In this document: positions 15,825 to 24,363 of the stretch, piece after piece
Layout of the letters: each line of letters starts with the position of its first letter
How positions within the stretch are numbered: position 1 is the stretch's first letter
From: Dongia mobilis
Lineage (GTDB): Bacteria; Pseudomonadota; Alphaproteobacteria; Dongiales; Dongiaceae
DNA length: 64,000 nt
Direction of reading: 5' to 3'
Assembly (NCBI RefSeq): GCF_004363235.1
Contig: NZ_SNYW01000007.1
Location: 62,001-126,000 of the forward strand
Translations under genes and position numbers: made by a program
The notes under the pieces: generated by a model
The model's database searches: none
Told to the model about the DNA's origin: nothing
Seen by the model: only the letters and a program-made list of their open reading frames with translations

Positions 15825-16480
15825 GCAGGCTGAGGGCCAGGAAGATCCGCGGACTGCCTGACGATCTTCCGGCGGGAGAGCGGCTGCTGTGGCAGGGTGC
15901 GCCGAGCTGGCGGGCGCTCTCTGTGCGTGCCTTTCACATACGCAAGGTGGCAGCCTATTTCGCCCTGCTTATCCTCTGGCGCGTTGCGAGCGGCCTTGCC
16001 GACGGTGCCGGTCTGGCCGAGATTGTCGCTGGCTGCGCAGGCCTCGCCACTCTTGCCGTCGCGGCGATCGGAATACTCTTGATGCTGGCGTGGCTCTCTG
16101 CGCGGACGACGGTCTACAGCATCACCTCGCAGCGGCTGGTGCTTCGCTGCGGCATCGCGCTGTCGATGGATCTCAACATTCCCTTTGGCAGGATCGGAGC
16201 GGCGCAGCTCAGCCTGAACGGGGACGGTACCGGCGACATCGCGCTGACGCTGCCGAAAGGGACCCGCATCGCCTATCTCAATCTCTGGCCGCATGCCCGA
16301 CCATGGAATTTCCGGGCGCCGCAGCCGACATTGCGCTGCATACCGCAGGCAGCCCGGGTCGCCGATCTGTTGTCGCGCAGCCTGGCGGCGGCGACCGGCG
16401 GCCAATCGCATGCTGTCACAGCGAACGTGGGCGAGGCTATTTCGGCGCCGATCCCGCCGCAAGCCAGCGCCGCAGCCTGA
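15821..16480 (+). CDS. puhB: Reaction centre assembly protein PuhB
   Basis: PuhB is a membrane protein needed for efficient reaction centre assembly in Rhodobacter. The 219-residue protein begins with a conserved leader (GLPDDLPAGERLLWQGAPSW), followed by two membrane segments (about 42-60 and 68-92) and a PH-like domain with YSITSQRLVLRCGIALSMDL. The C-terminal 40 residues are Ala/Pro-rich and probably disordered. The start overlaps puhA (ATGA), and puhC follows after ten bases. Confidence 0.93.
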   Translation: MSRLRARKIRGLPDDLPAGERLLWQGAPSWRALSVRAFHIRKVAAYFALLILWRVASGLADGAGLAEIVAGCAGLATLAVAAIGILLMLAWLSARTTVYSITSQRLVLRCGIALSMDLNIPFGRIGAAQLSLNGDGTGDIALTLPKGTRIAYLNLWPHARPWNFRAPQPTLRCIPQAARVADLLSRSLAAATGGQSHAVTANVGEAISAPIPPQASAAA

Positions 16481-16490
16481 GGAGGCGGGA

Positions 16491-16949
16491 ATGAGCGATC
16501 CCTTCGCTGATCGGCCACTGCCACGCGCCACCTTGCTGGGCGCCGGCGCCTTGGTCGCCTTTACCCTGGTGGCGGTCGCTGCGGCGCGTCTTGGCGGGAC
16601 CGAAGCGACTGCCGTGCCATCCGTTCCCAGCCTTGAGAGCCGCGATCTGCGTTTCCTGGATCAGGCAGATGGCGCGGTGGCTGTCTACGACCTGAAGGAT
16701 GGCAGCGCGGTGGCGCTGCTGCCGGCCGGTTCCAACAATTTCATTCGCGGTGCCTTGCGAGGTCTCGCGCGGGAACGCAAGCGCCAGGATATCGGCATGG
16801 CGCCGCCGTTCCGCCTCACCCGCTGGGCCGACGGACGCTATACCCTGGAAGATACGGCCACGCGGCGGACGATCGACCTGCGTGCCTTCGGTTCCACCAA
16901 TGTTCAGGCCTTTGCCGATCTGCTGCAGGCCGGGAAGGGGATGCCATGA
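16491..16949 (+). CDS. puhC: Photosynthetic complex assembly protein PuhC
   Basis: PuhC supports assembly and function of the core complex. The ATG at 16491 is chosen for its AGGAGG site; the frame extends upstream only as a shadow of puhB. The 152-residue protein has one N-terminal membrane helix (about 13-33) and a periplasmic domain with the family's features [19 protein letters not shown] and a C-terminal [14 protein letters not shown]. Its end overlaps the next small gene by four bases (ATGA). Confidence 0.9.
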   Translation: MSDPFADRPLPRATLLGAGALVAFTLVAVAAARLGGTEATAVPSVPSLESRDLRFLDQADGAVAVYDLKDGSAVALLPAGSNNFIRGALRGLARERKRQDIGMAPPFRLTRWADGRYTLEDTATRRTIDLRAFGSTNVQAFADLLQAGKGMP

Positions 16950-17230
16950 ACCCGCGCCGTCAGGGCATGACAGTTCCCTGTACCGTGGAGATCGCCCATT
17001 CCGCCGAAGCACTCTATGCGCATGTGACACTCGACGGTGTCGACGTCGGCCCGGGCGACGTGGTGGAGATCAAGGATGCGCCCTGTTTCGTCGGTTTCGG
17101 TGGCGCCGTGAAGGCCCGGCGGACTGCGCGCGTCTTCCGCGCAGGTCGGCTGCGGCGCCTGTGGACGCGCTGGTCGGCGTTCCTAGCGCTTGGGCATCTG
17201 TGCGAGGTGGGATTCGACAAAAGGAGATAA
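16946..17230 (+). CDS. Small conserved-position PGC protein of unknown function (94 aa)
   Basis: This 94-residue frame is real by position: its ATG overlaps the puhC stop (ATGA), and its TAA ends two bases before the acsF start, with the acsF ribosome site inside its last codons. I do not recognise a named family. It is probably soluble, with cysteines at 12, 47 and 85. The middle reads as beta strands ([20 protein letters not shown]) and the C-terminal third is Arg-rich ([19 protein letters not shown]). Small reading frames occur at this place between puhC and acsF in other purple bacteria, so a part in pigment-protein assembly or in cyclase function is a reasonable guess. A later ATG at 16967 is an alternative start. 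Confidence 0.75.
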   Translation: MNPRRQGMTVPCTVEIAHSAEALYAHVTLDGVDVGPGDVVEIKDAPCFVGFGGAVKARRTARVFRAGRLRRLWTRWSAFLALGHLCEVGFDKRR

Positions 17231-17232
17231 AC

Positions 17233-18306
17233 ATGACCGCGATGACAAGGCCGGGACCGGCCGCCGCACCCAATGACACAACCCAGATGGCGCTCACCGA
17301 GACAGTGCTCAGCCCGCGTTTCTACACCACCGATTACGAGGCGATGGACCATATCGACATCGCCCCGGTGCGCGCGGAGTGGGACGAGATGATGGCCGAA
17401 TTCCGCCGCGACTCGAACCACGACCATTTCACCCGACCGCCGGAATTCGAGCTCGATCTCAGCCACATCAAGGATGGCCTGCGCGAGGAGTTTCTCGACT
17501 TCCTGGTCAGTTCCATCACCGCCGAGTTTTCTGGTTGCGTGCTCTATACCGAGATCCGCAAGCGCATCAAGAATCCGGATATGAAGGAACTTTTCGGACT
17601 CATGGCGCGCGATGAATCGCGGCACGCGGGCTTCATCAACGAGGCATTGCAGGGTTTCGGTGTCGGTGTCGACCTCAGCTTCCTCACCAGGGCCAAGGCC
17701 TATACCTATTTCCAGCCGAAATTCATCTTCTACGCGACGTACCTCTCGGAGAAGATCGGCTATGCGCGTTACATAACCATTTTCCGGCAACTCGAGCAGC
17801 ACCCCGAGCTTCGCTTTCACCCGATCTTCAAGTGGTTCGAGCGTTGGTGCAATGACGAGTTCCGCCATGGCGAGGCCTTCGCACTGATCATGCGAGCCAA
17901 CCCACAACTGCTCCGTGGCGTCAACAAGTGGTGGATCCGCTTCTTCCTGCTGGCGGTGTTCGCGACCATGTATGTTCGCGACCACTCGCGGCCTGCTTTC
18001 CACAAAGCGCTTGGACTCGATCCGACGCGCTTCGACATGACGGTGTTCCGCATCACCACCGATATCTCGCGGCAGGTGTTTCCGCTGACCATAGACATCG
18101 AAAATCCGCGTTTTCTCTCCTTGCTCGAGCAATTGCGCCGCATTTCCGAGGTGAACGACCGGGCGCGCGCCCGCGGCGGCATCGTCGGCGCGTGCCAGCG
18201 GGTCGGCTGCATGGCGGCAAGTGCCGTAACGTTCACCCGATTGTTCCTGATGCGCGACAAGGCAAATCCGCTGCCGGCACAGGTCCGCATGGCTCCGGCC
18301 TGGTAG
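17233..18306 (+). CDS. acsF: Aerobic Mg-protoporphyrin IX monomethyl ester cyclase
   Basis: AcsF is the diiron, oxygen-dependent cyclase that forms ring E of the chlorin. The ATG at 17233 follows AAGGAG at a six-base spacing; the longer frame upstream is a shadow. The 357-residue protein has the two ExxH-type iron-binding motifs DESRHAGF (about 127-134) and [10 protein letters not shown] (about 206-215), as well as the further carboxylate helix [15 protein letters not shown]. No bchE (anaerobic cyclase) is present in this window. This suggests bacteriochlorophyll made in air or microaerobically, though bchE could be elsewhere. Confidence 0.96.
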   Translation: MTAMTRPGPAAAPNDTTQMALTETVLSPRFYTTDYEAMDHIDIAPVRAEWDEMMAEFRRDSNHDHFTRPPEFELDLSHIKDGLREEFLDFLVSSITAEFSGCVLYTEIRKRIKNPDMKELFGLMARDESRHAGFINEALQGFGVGVDLSFLTRAKAYTYFQPKFIFYATYLSEKIGYARYITIFRQLEQHPELRFHPIFKWFERWCNDEFRHGEAFALIMRANPQLLRGVNKWWIRFFLLAVFATMYVRDHSRPAFHKALGLDPTRFDMTVFRITTDISRQVFPLTIDIENPRFLSLLEQLRRISEVNDRARARGGIVGACQRVGCMAASAVTFTRLFLMRDKANPLPAQVRMAPAW

Positions 18307-18312
18307 CTCGCC

Positions 18313-19254
18313 ATGTGGGACATCGCCCTCCCCGTGCTCTATGCGGCCTTCGTGTGGTGGTTTGCCACCGGGGTGATCCTGCTGCTGGTCGGTCGTCCGC
18401 GTTGGACCTATGGCTGGAGCATGGCGGGGGCCACTGTCCTGCTCATGGTCGCGCTGGGCGGCGTGACGATTTCCGGCGCAATGACGGATGAACGTGGCGC
18501 CTATCTCGGCTTCACCGCCGCCATCCTGGCTTGGGGCTGGTTGGAAATGGCCTTTCTGATGGGCTTCGTGACCGGCCGGCGACCGCCAGTGCGGTCGGAA
18601 CCTGCGGGCAGTTGGCGTCATTTTGTCGATGCCATCGCCGCGATCATCGATCACGAATTGTCGCTTATCGCCGGTGCGGTCGTTGTGATTGGCCTGAGTT
18701 GGGGCCAGCCCAATCAGGTCGCGGCGTGGACCTTCCTGGCACTGTGGGGGATGCGCCAGAGCGCCAAGCTCAACCTCCATTTCGGCGTGCGGAACCTGAA
18801 CGACGAATTGTTGCCGCCGCATCTCCAGCATCTGCGGATCTATCTGCGGCGGCGGACGATGAACCCGCTGTTTCCCGTTTCCATTGCGATCGGTACAGCA
18901 ATCTGCGCCCTGGTCGCGGCGCGGGCCGTAGGGCCCGCCAGCGATTCGTTCGAAGCGGTCGGCCTCACCCTGCTCGCGACGATGCTGGCGCTTGGCGTGT
19001 TCGAACATTGGATGATGATCCTGCCGCTTCCGGTCAACGACCTGTGGCGCTGGAGCCTGCGCGGACGCGGCAGCAACATCGAGCCTGCGTCAAGTGGCGC
19101 AGTCAGTGACATGCTGTCGGTGTCGGAATCGGCGCGTGTCCATGTCTGTTCCACTCCGCCCGCCTGGCAGGCAGCTCGCCGTCGCACGCGCTCCGACGCA
19201 CCGATCTTTGCCGGGCGAACCCGCCGACCCTTCCGCGCCCCTTGGAGGCCATGA
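18313..19254 (+). CDS. puhE: Photosynthetic complex assembly protein PuhE
   Basis: PuhE is a polytopic membrane protein that modulates bacteriochlorophyll production and reaction centre assembly. It has about seven hydrophobic segments within residues 5-240 and the family-typical [20 protein letters not shown] and [11 protein letters not shown]. At 313 residues it is about 45 longer than many homologues: residues after 265 form an Arg/Ser/Pro-rich tail without obvious conservation. It begins six bases after acsF, and its TGA overlaps the hemA start (ATGATG). Confidence 0.92.
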   Translation: MWDIALPVLYAAFVWWFATGVILLLVGRPRWTYGWSMAGATVLLMVALGGVTISGAMTDERGAYLGFTAAILAWGWLEMAFLMGFVTGRRPPVRSEPAGSWRHFVDAIAAIIDHELSLIAGAVVVIGLSWGQPNQVAAWTFLALWGMRQSAKLNLHFGVRNLNDELLPPHLQHLRIYLRRRTMNPLFPVSIAIGTAICALVAARAVGPASDSFEAVGLTLLATMLALGVFEHWMMILPLPVNDLWRWSLRGRGSNIEPASSGAVSDMLSVSESARVHVCSTPPAWQAARRRTRSDAPIFAGRTRRPFRAPWRP

Positions 19255-20465
19255 TGAACTACGAAGCCTTTTTCCGTCGTCATTTGGAAGAATTGCAGCG
19301 CGAGGGGCGCTATCGGGTCTTCGCCGATCTGGAACGGCAGGCCGGGAACTTCCCATGTGCCACCAATCACCACGCTGACGGCCGGCACGAGGTCGCCGTC
19401 TGGTGCTCGAACGACTATCTCGGCATGGGCCAGCATCCCGACGTGTTGGCAGCCATGCATGAGGCGATCGACCGCTGCGGGGCCGGGGCAGGGGGAACCC
19501 GCAACATCTCGGGCACCAACCACTACCATGTCCTGCTGGAACGCGAACTGGCGGACCTGCACGCCAAGGAATCTGCGCTGCTCTTTACCTCGGGCTATGT
19601 CTCGAACTGGGCGACACTGGCAACGCTGGCCGCACGCCTGCCCGGCTGCGTGGTACTTTCGGACGAGGCCAATCATGCTTCCATGATCGAGGGTATCCGC
19701 CACAGCCGTGCCGAGAAGCTCATCTTCGCACATAACGATCCGGAAGACCTGGCGCGCAAGCTGGCGCGCCTGGATCCGGCGCGGCCCAAACTGGTTGCCT
19801 TCGAATCGGTATATTCGATGGATGGCGACATTGCGCCGATAGCCGAACTCTGCGACGTGGCGGACGCGCACAATGCGATGACCTATCTTGACGAGGTCCA
19901 TGCCGTCGGCCTCTATGGTCCACGCGGCGGCGGCATCGCCGAACGTGAGGGTGTCAGTCATCGCCTCACAGTCATCGAAGGAACGCTGGCCAAGGCGTTT
20001 GGCGTGCTGGGCGGCTACATCGCCGGCTCGGCGGCCTTGTGCGACTTCGTGCGCAGCAACGCTTCCGGTTTCATCTTCACCACGGCGCTGCCGCCGGCTG
20101 TCGCCGCGGGTGCTCTCGCCAGCGTCCGCCATCTCAAGGCGAGCGGTGCCGAACGCCGGCAGCACCAGGCGATCGTGGCCAAGGTGCGTGCGCGGCTGAA
20201 GCAGGCCGGGCTGCCGGTCCTGGAGAATGCCAGCCACATCGTTCCGGTCATCGTCGGCGACCCGGTCCGGTGCAAGGCCATCTGCGATGCGCTGCTCGAG
20301 CGGCACGGCATCTACGTTCAGCCGATCAATTATCCGACCGTGCCGCGCGGCACCGAGCGGCTGCGGGTGACACCGTCCCCGCTCCACGGGGATGCGCAGA
20401 TCGATCGTTTCATCGAGTCGCTCAGCGCCGTGTGGGCTGAGTTCGGCCTGCGACGGGCGGCTTGA
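19254..20465 (+). CDS. hemA: 5-aminolevulinate synthase
   Basis: HemA condenses glycine and succinyl-CoA to 5-aminolevulinate, the first step of the tetrapyrrole pathway in alphaproteobacteria. The ATG at 19254 is preferred to the one at 19251, because GGAGG then sits five bases upstream and the start overlaps the puhE stop. The 403-residue protein shows the PLP fold type I features: [12 protein letters not shown], the lysine region [17 protein letters not shown], and the glycine-rich [17 protein letters not shown]. Standing last in the PGC operon, it may be a copy dedicated to bacteriochlorophyll, tying precursor supply to pigment demand. Confidence 0.97.
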   Translation: MNYEAFFRRHLEELQREGRYRVFADLERQAGNFPCATNHHADGRHEVAVWCSNDYLGMGQHPDVLAAMHEAIDRCGAGAGGTRNISGTNHYHVLLERELADLHAKESALLFTSGYVSNWATLATLAARLPGCVVLSDEANHASMIEGIRHSRAEKLIFAHNDPEDLARKLARLDPARPKLVAFESVYSMDGDIAPIAELCDVADAHNAMTYLDEVHAVGLYGPRGGGIAEREGVSHRLTVIEGTLAKAFGVLGGYIAGSAALCDFVRSNASGFIFTTALPPAVAAGALASVRHLKASGAERRQHQAIVAKVRARLKQAGLPVLENASHIVPVIVGDPVRCKAICDALLERHGIYVQPINYPTVPRGTERLRVTPSPLHGDAQIDRFIESLSAVWAEFGLRRAA

Positions 20466-20749
20466 TCTGCCCGGCAGGGTCTTTGTGGGCAAATGCTGCG
20501 GAGTTAGGTTCATGAACCTAGGAAAATTATCAATTCCTTGAAAACGTGACAATTTTCCCCACGATTGTTCGGTTGAAGTGACGTCCATCCGCGTCAAGAT
20601 TCCGGCAAAGAGTCGCCCTGCGGCATTAACGAAGTTTTCCACTGTCAAGGTTTCGGGTAGTGTGCTGCGCAATTGCCAGGGCTCGGTCGGACCGGTTCCG
20701 CCCGAGCGATGGTCGCTATGGCCTGACTGATTTTACAAAGCAGAGCTGA
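20466..20749. promoter_or_regulatory. ppsR2 upstream region with a 16-base palindrome and an 8-base inverted repeat
   Basis: This 284-base gap breaks the otherwise continuous PGC operon. It holds a perfect palindrome TAGGTTCATGAACCTA (20505-20520), immediately followed by the inverted repeat GGAAAATT (20521-20528) and AATTTTCC (20551-20558). A near match to TGT-N12-ACA lies at 20566-20583 (ending ACG). The region is AT-richer than its neighbours. A stop codon directly precedes the ppsR2 ATG in frame. This is a likely promoter and operator of the ppsR2-bphP unit. No clear rho-independent terminator for the upstream operon is visible. Confidence 0.55.
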
Positions 20750-22111
20750 ATGAGCATCGGCCGACCAGACGTCACGCTGCTTCTCGACAAGGATGGCATC
20801 ATTCGCGATGTCACCTTGTCCGATGCAGAACCGAAAGATCGGGCGCTCGACCTGATCGGGCAGCCGTGGGTGGACACGGTCGCCGATCTGGGCGGCGACA
20901 AGGTGCGGTCTATGGTCGAGGACGCGCGTGCCAGCCGCGTTTCTGCCTTCCGCCAAGTGACGCAGCGCCTGCCTGGCGGCCGCGAAATCCTGCTGGAATT
21001 CACCACGGTACGGCTCGAAGGCTCGGCCGGCTTCATCGCCGTGGGGCGCAGCCTCCAGGCCGTTGCCGATCTGCAGTCTAAGCTCATCGCCGCACAGCAG
21101 GCCATGGAGCGCGACTACTGGAAGCTGCGCCAGGTCGAATCCCGCTACCGCATTCTCTTCGATGCCTCGGCAGAGGCGGTTGTCCTGATCCGGGCCATCG
21201 ACCTGCGCATCGTCGAGGCCAATCCCGCTGCCCTCCGCGCACTCGGTCTTGCCGCGCAGAAGGGCAAGGCAATTGCCGGACGGGAGTTGCTGCCGGAACT
21301 CGCCGCCGAGGATCGCGAATCGTTCCAGGCGGCGCTGGCGCAGGCCCGAGAACAGGGCAGGGCACCGGGGATCCTGCTGCATCTCGGGCGCGAGGCACAG
21401 CCCTGGATCGTGCGCGTATCCCTGCTGACCGCGGAAGCCGGCCCACTTTATATGCTGCAATTCGCACCAACGGGTGTAGCCGTCAACGGTGGCGATCTTG
21501 GCGAGGCGGTATCGACCGAGGACCTGATCGAGCGCGTCCCGGACGGCTTCGTCGTCATTGATGAAGACGGCATTGTGGTGCGCGCCAATCGCGCCTTCCT
21601 CGATCTGGTGCAGGTCGGCGGTCGTGGCACCGTTGCCGGCGAGCGGCTCAGCCGCTGGCTTGGCCGGCCGGGTGCGGATCTCACCGTGCTCCTCTCGACC
21701 GTGCGCCAGCATGGTGTCGTGCGCATGTTCTCGACCACGCTGCACGGCGAACTCGGCCTGGACACCGAGATCGAGATATCCGCCGTCGGCGCCTACGATC
21801 CGTCGCCCAAATTCATCGGCGTGCTGATCCGCGACGTCAGCCGGCGCCTCAGCCAGACCCCGGTCGAGCGGGGGCCGGACGTCATCCATCTGCCGGCGGC
21901 AGAGGAAATCGGTCGCAGCACCCTGCGCAAGCTGGTGAAACAGACCGTGCAGATGGTCGAACGTCACTATGTCGAGGCGGCGCTGCGCATGACGGGGGAC
22001 AATCGCACCGCTGCCGCGGAACTGCTGGGCCTCAGCCGGCAGAATCTCTATGCCAAGCTCGACCGTTACGGACTGACGGATCGCGCCGACGCCAGCGATC
22101 GCGACGCATAG
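20750..22111 (+). CDS. ppsR2: Second PpsR-type repressor, cysteine-free and N-terminally shorter
   Basis: This PpsR homologue has the same order of PAS (about 5-95), Q-linker helix (about 105-122), PAS (about 124-235), PAS (about 248-360) and FIS-type helix-turn-helix (TGDNRTAAAELLGLSRQNLY, about residues 415-434). It lacks roughly the first 45 residues of the copy at 2071-3579, and an in-frame TGA just before its ATG rules out a longer start. It contains no cysteine at all: the helix-turn-helix cysteine is replaced by Tyr407 (HYVEAALRMTGDN). Redox control by thiols is therefore not possible. It precedes a bacteriophytochrome by 18 bases, the arrangement of ppsR2 with bphP in Rhodopseudomonas and Bradyrhizobium, where the phytochrome antagonises PpsR2. 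The symbol follows that analogy. Confidence 0.92.
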   Translation: MSIGRPDVTLLLDKDGIIRDVTLSDAEPKDRALDLIGQPWVDTVADLGGDKVRSMVEDARASRVSAFRQVTQRLPGGREILLEFTTVRLEGSAGFIAVGRSLQAVADLQSKLIAAQQAMERDYWKLRQVESRYRILFDASAEAVVLIRAIDLRIVEANPAALRALGLAAQKGKAIAGRELLPELAAEDRESFQAALAQAREQGRAPGILLHLGREAQPWIVRVSLLTAEAGPLYMLQFAPTGVAVNGGDLGEAVSTEDLIERVPDGFVVIDEDGIVVRANRAFLDLVQVGGRGTVAGERLSRWLGRPGADLTVLLSTVRQHGVVRMFSTTLHGELGLDTEIEISAVGAYDPSPKFIGVLIRDVSRRLSQTPVERGPDVIHLPAAEEIGRSTLRKLVKQTVQMVERHYVEAALRMTGDNRTAAAELLGLSRQNLYAKLDRYGLTDRADASDRDA

Positions 22112-22129
22112 AGAAACGGGATTGCGGAT

Positions 22130-24301
22130 TTGGTCGCCTCAACCCTCCTCAATCCCGCCTTCGGGCAAGCGAACCTCTCCAACTGCGAACGGGAGCAGAT
22201 CCACCTTGCCGGGTCGATCCAGCCGCATGGTGCGCTTCTTCTGGTGCGCGAGCCGGACCTGGAGATCGTGCAGGTCAGCGCCAATGCTGCCGAATTCCTC
22301 GGCCTCGCCGAATCCCTGCTGGGCCTGCAGCTCAGCCAGATCAAGGGCGATCTTGCCAGTCGTATCCGAACGCATCTCGGTGTGACCCTGCAGACCATTG
22401 CAACGGCGGTGCGCTGCCGCATCGGCGAGCCGGCGGTCGAGTTCGACGCCCTGCTGCACCGGCCTGTTGGGGGTGGGGTAATCATCGAGTTGGAGCGCGC
22501 CGGGCCGAAAGTGGACGTGACGCACCAGATCGAAGGTGCGTTGCGGGCGATTCTAAGCGCGGCGACGCTGCAGTCACTGGCCGAGGAGGCGGCGGAGATC
22601 TTTCGCGCCTATACGGGCTATGATCGCGTCATGGTCTACCGTTTCGACGAGGTAGGCCATGGCGAGGTGTTTTCCGAGCGCCGCCGGCCCGATCTCGAGG
22701 CCTTTCTGGGCAACCGCTATCCGGCATCGGACATTCCACAGATCGCGCGCCGGCTCTACGAGCGCAATCGCGTGCGCTTGATTGGCGACATCAACTATGC
22801 GCCGGTGCCGCTGACACCCCGGCATTCGCCGATGACCGGCCAGGACCTGGACATGTCCTACTGCTTCCTGCGCAGCATGTCGCCGATCCATGTGCAGTAT
22901 CTCAAGAACATGGGCGTTGCGGCGACGCTGGTTGCTTCGCTCGTGGTTGGTGGCCGGCTTTGGGGCTTGATCTCCTGTCATCACTACTCACCGCGGCTGA
23001 TCCACTACGAGGCGCGCGGCGTGTGCGAGGTGCTCGCGGAGGCCATCAGTACCCGCATCGCCGCACTCGAGGGCTTCGTCCAGGCGCAGGCCACGCTTTC
23101 CGTCCGCCGGATCGAGCAGCGGCTGGTCAAGGCCATTGCCGACGATGGCGACTGGCAGGGTGCATTGTTCGACCAGCCGCAATCCCTGCTCGAACCCCTC
23201 GGGGCCAGCGGAGCGGCGCTGCTTTTCGAAGGCCAGGTGCGGGCGGCCGGCGACGTGCCCGGCACGTCTCACCTGCGCGAGATGGGGCGGTGGCTGGACC
23301 AGCAGCCGCGCGCCGGCGTGTTTGCGACTGCCTCGCTCGGTGCCGAGAATCCAGAGTTCGAGGAAATCCAGGCGGTGGCAAGCGGCCTGCTGGCGGTGCC
23401 GCTTTCCAACTCGCCAGGCGAGTATCTGCTCTGGTTTCGACCCGAACAGGTGCGGACGGTTACCTGGGGCGGCAATCCCTTCAAGCCGATGGTGGTCGGT
23501 GACGATCCGGCGGATCTGTCGCCGCGTCGCTCGTTCGCGCAGTGGCATCAGCTGGTCGAAGGAACATCGGAACCGTGGAGCCAGTCGGACTATTCGGTTG
23601 GCCGCCAGGTTGGCGAGATTCTCTCTGATGTCGTGCTGCAGTTCCGCTCGGTGCGAACGCTGATCGTGCAGGAGCAACTGGCCCAGGTCAGCCAGCAGGT
23701 GCGCCAGTCGGAGCATCCGGTGATCGTCGCCGACGGTGCCGGCCGCATCCTGGTCGCCAACGAGGCCTTCGACCGGCTGCTACAGTCGGCCCATCCGCAT
23801 TTCGATACGATCGAGGATCTGGCGCCGTACTTTGCCGAACCCTCGAAGGTGCGACAGGATCTGCGAGAACTGCTGACGCAGCGGCGCAGCTGGCGTACCG
23901 AGCTGCTGCTCAATGCGCGTGGCGGGCAGCCGCGTGCGCTCATGGTCCGCGCCGATCCGGTCTTTGCGGCAGCAGACCGGGTGCTCGGTTTTGTGTTCCT
24001 CTTTGCCGACCTGACCGAGCGCAAGGCGGCCGAGGCCGCGCGGCGGCGGTTCCAGCAGGAGACCATCGAGCGGCATCGAAACATGTCGCAGCCGCTCGAT
24101 ACGCGCGTCGACCTGATCTATAGGAACCTGATGTCATCTCTGGTTGGCAACGCCCAGATAGCCGCCCTGGAGATCACCGACGGGCTTGATCTGGACCGTG
24201 TTCCGGAAATGCTGGACAGCGTCCAATCATCGGTGGCGCGGTCGGCCGAATTGCTGGAGCACCTGTTGTGGTATACAAGCCGGGGCGGCAGCGGCGATTA
24301 G
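22130..24301 (+). CDS. bphP: Bacteriophytochrome with PAS-helix (non-kinase) output
   Basis: This red/far-red photoreceptor has PAS (about 20-125), GAF (about 140-315), PHY (about 325-510), a second PAS (about 525-645) and a C-terminal two-helix region (about 650-723). The biliverdin-attaching Cys19 (LSNCEREQIH) is present, as are PASDIP (198-203), His254, His284 (ISCHHYSPR) and the PHY tongue motif PRRSF (465-469). There is no H-box followed by an ATP-binding domain, so it is not a conventional histidine kinase. The layout resembles R. palustris BphP1, which acts on PpsR2 by direct binding. A TTG at 22130 is the only plausible start after the in-frame stop. No heme oxygenase gene is seen nearby. 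Confidence 0.93.
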   Translation: MVASTLLNPAFGQANLSNCEREQIHLAGSIQPHGALLLVREPDLEIVQVSANAAEFLGLAESLLGLQLSQIKGDLASRIRTHLGVTLQTIATAVRCRIGEPAVEFDALLHRPVGGGVIIELERAGPKVDVTHQIEGALRAILSAATLQSLAEEAAEIFRAYTGYDRVMVYRFDEVGHGEVFSERRRPDLEAFLGNRYPASDIPQIARRLYERNRVRLIGDINYAPVPLTPRHSPMTGQDLDMSYCFLRSMSPIHVQYLKNMGVAATLVASLVVGGRLWGLISCHHYSPRLIHYEARGVCEVLAEAISTRIAALEGFVQAQATLSVRRIEQRLVKAIADDGDWQGALFDQPQSLLEPLGASGAALLFEGQVRAAGDVPGTSHLREMGRWLDQQPRAGVFATASLGAENPEFEEIQAVASGLLAVPLSNSPGEYLLWFRPEQVRTVTWGGNPFKPMVVGDDPADLSPRRSFAQWHQLVEGTSEPWSQSDYSVGRQVGEILSDVVLQFRSVRTLIVQEQLAQVSQQVRQSEHPVIVADGAGRILVANEAFDRLLQSAHPHFDTIEDLAPYFAEPSKVRQDLRELLTQRRSWRTELLLNARGGQPRALMVRADPVFAAADRVLGFVFLFADLTERKAAEAARRRFQQETIERHRNMSQPLDTRVDLIYRNLMSSLVGNAQIAALEITDGLDLDRVPEMLDSVQSSVARSAELLEHLLWYTSRGGSGD

Positions 24302-24363
24302 CGCCGACTCGCCGACCTTGATCCGCTGACTTCCTTGCTTGCCGATAGGCTCATGGCGTTTCT

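Noticed and set aside
17014-19008. Very long open frame on the minus strand (664 codons) across puhC-acsF-puhE
   Set aside because: It is antisense to well-recognised genes, has low-complexity Arg/His/Gly-rich content and no family resemblance; such frames arise in GC-rich codon usage.
18840-20672. 610-codon minus-strand frame across puhE and hemA
   Set aside because: Antisense shadow of hemA; no conserved motif.
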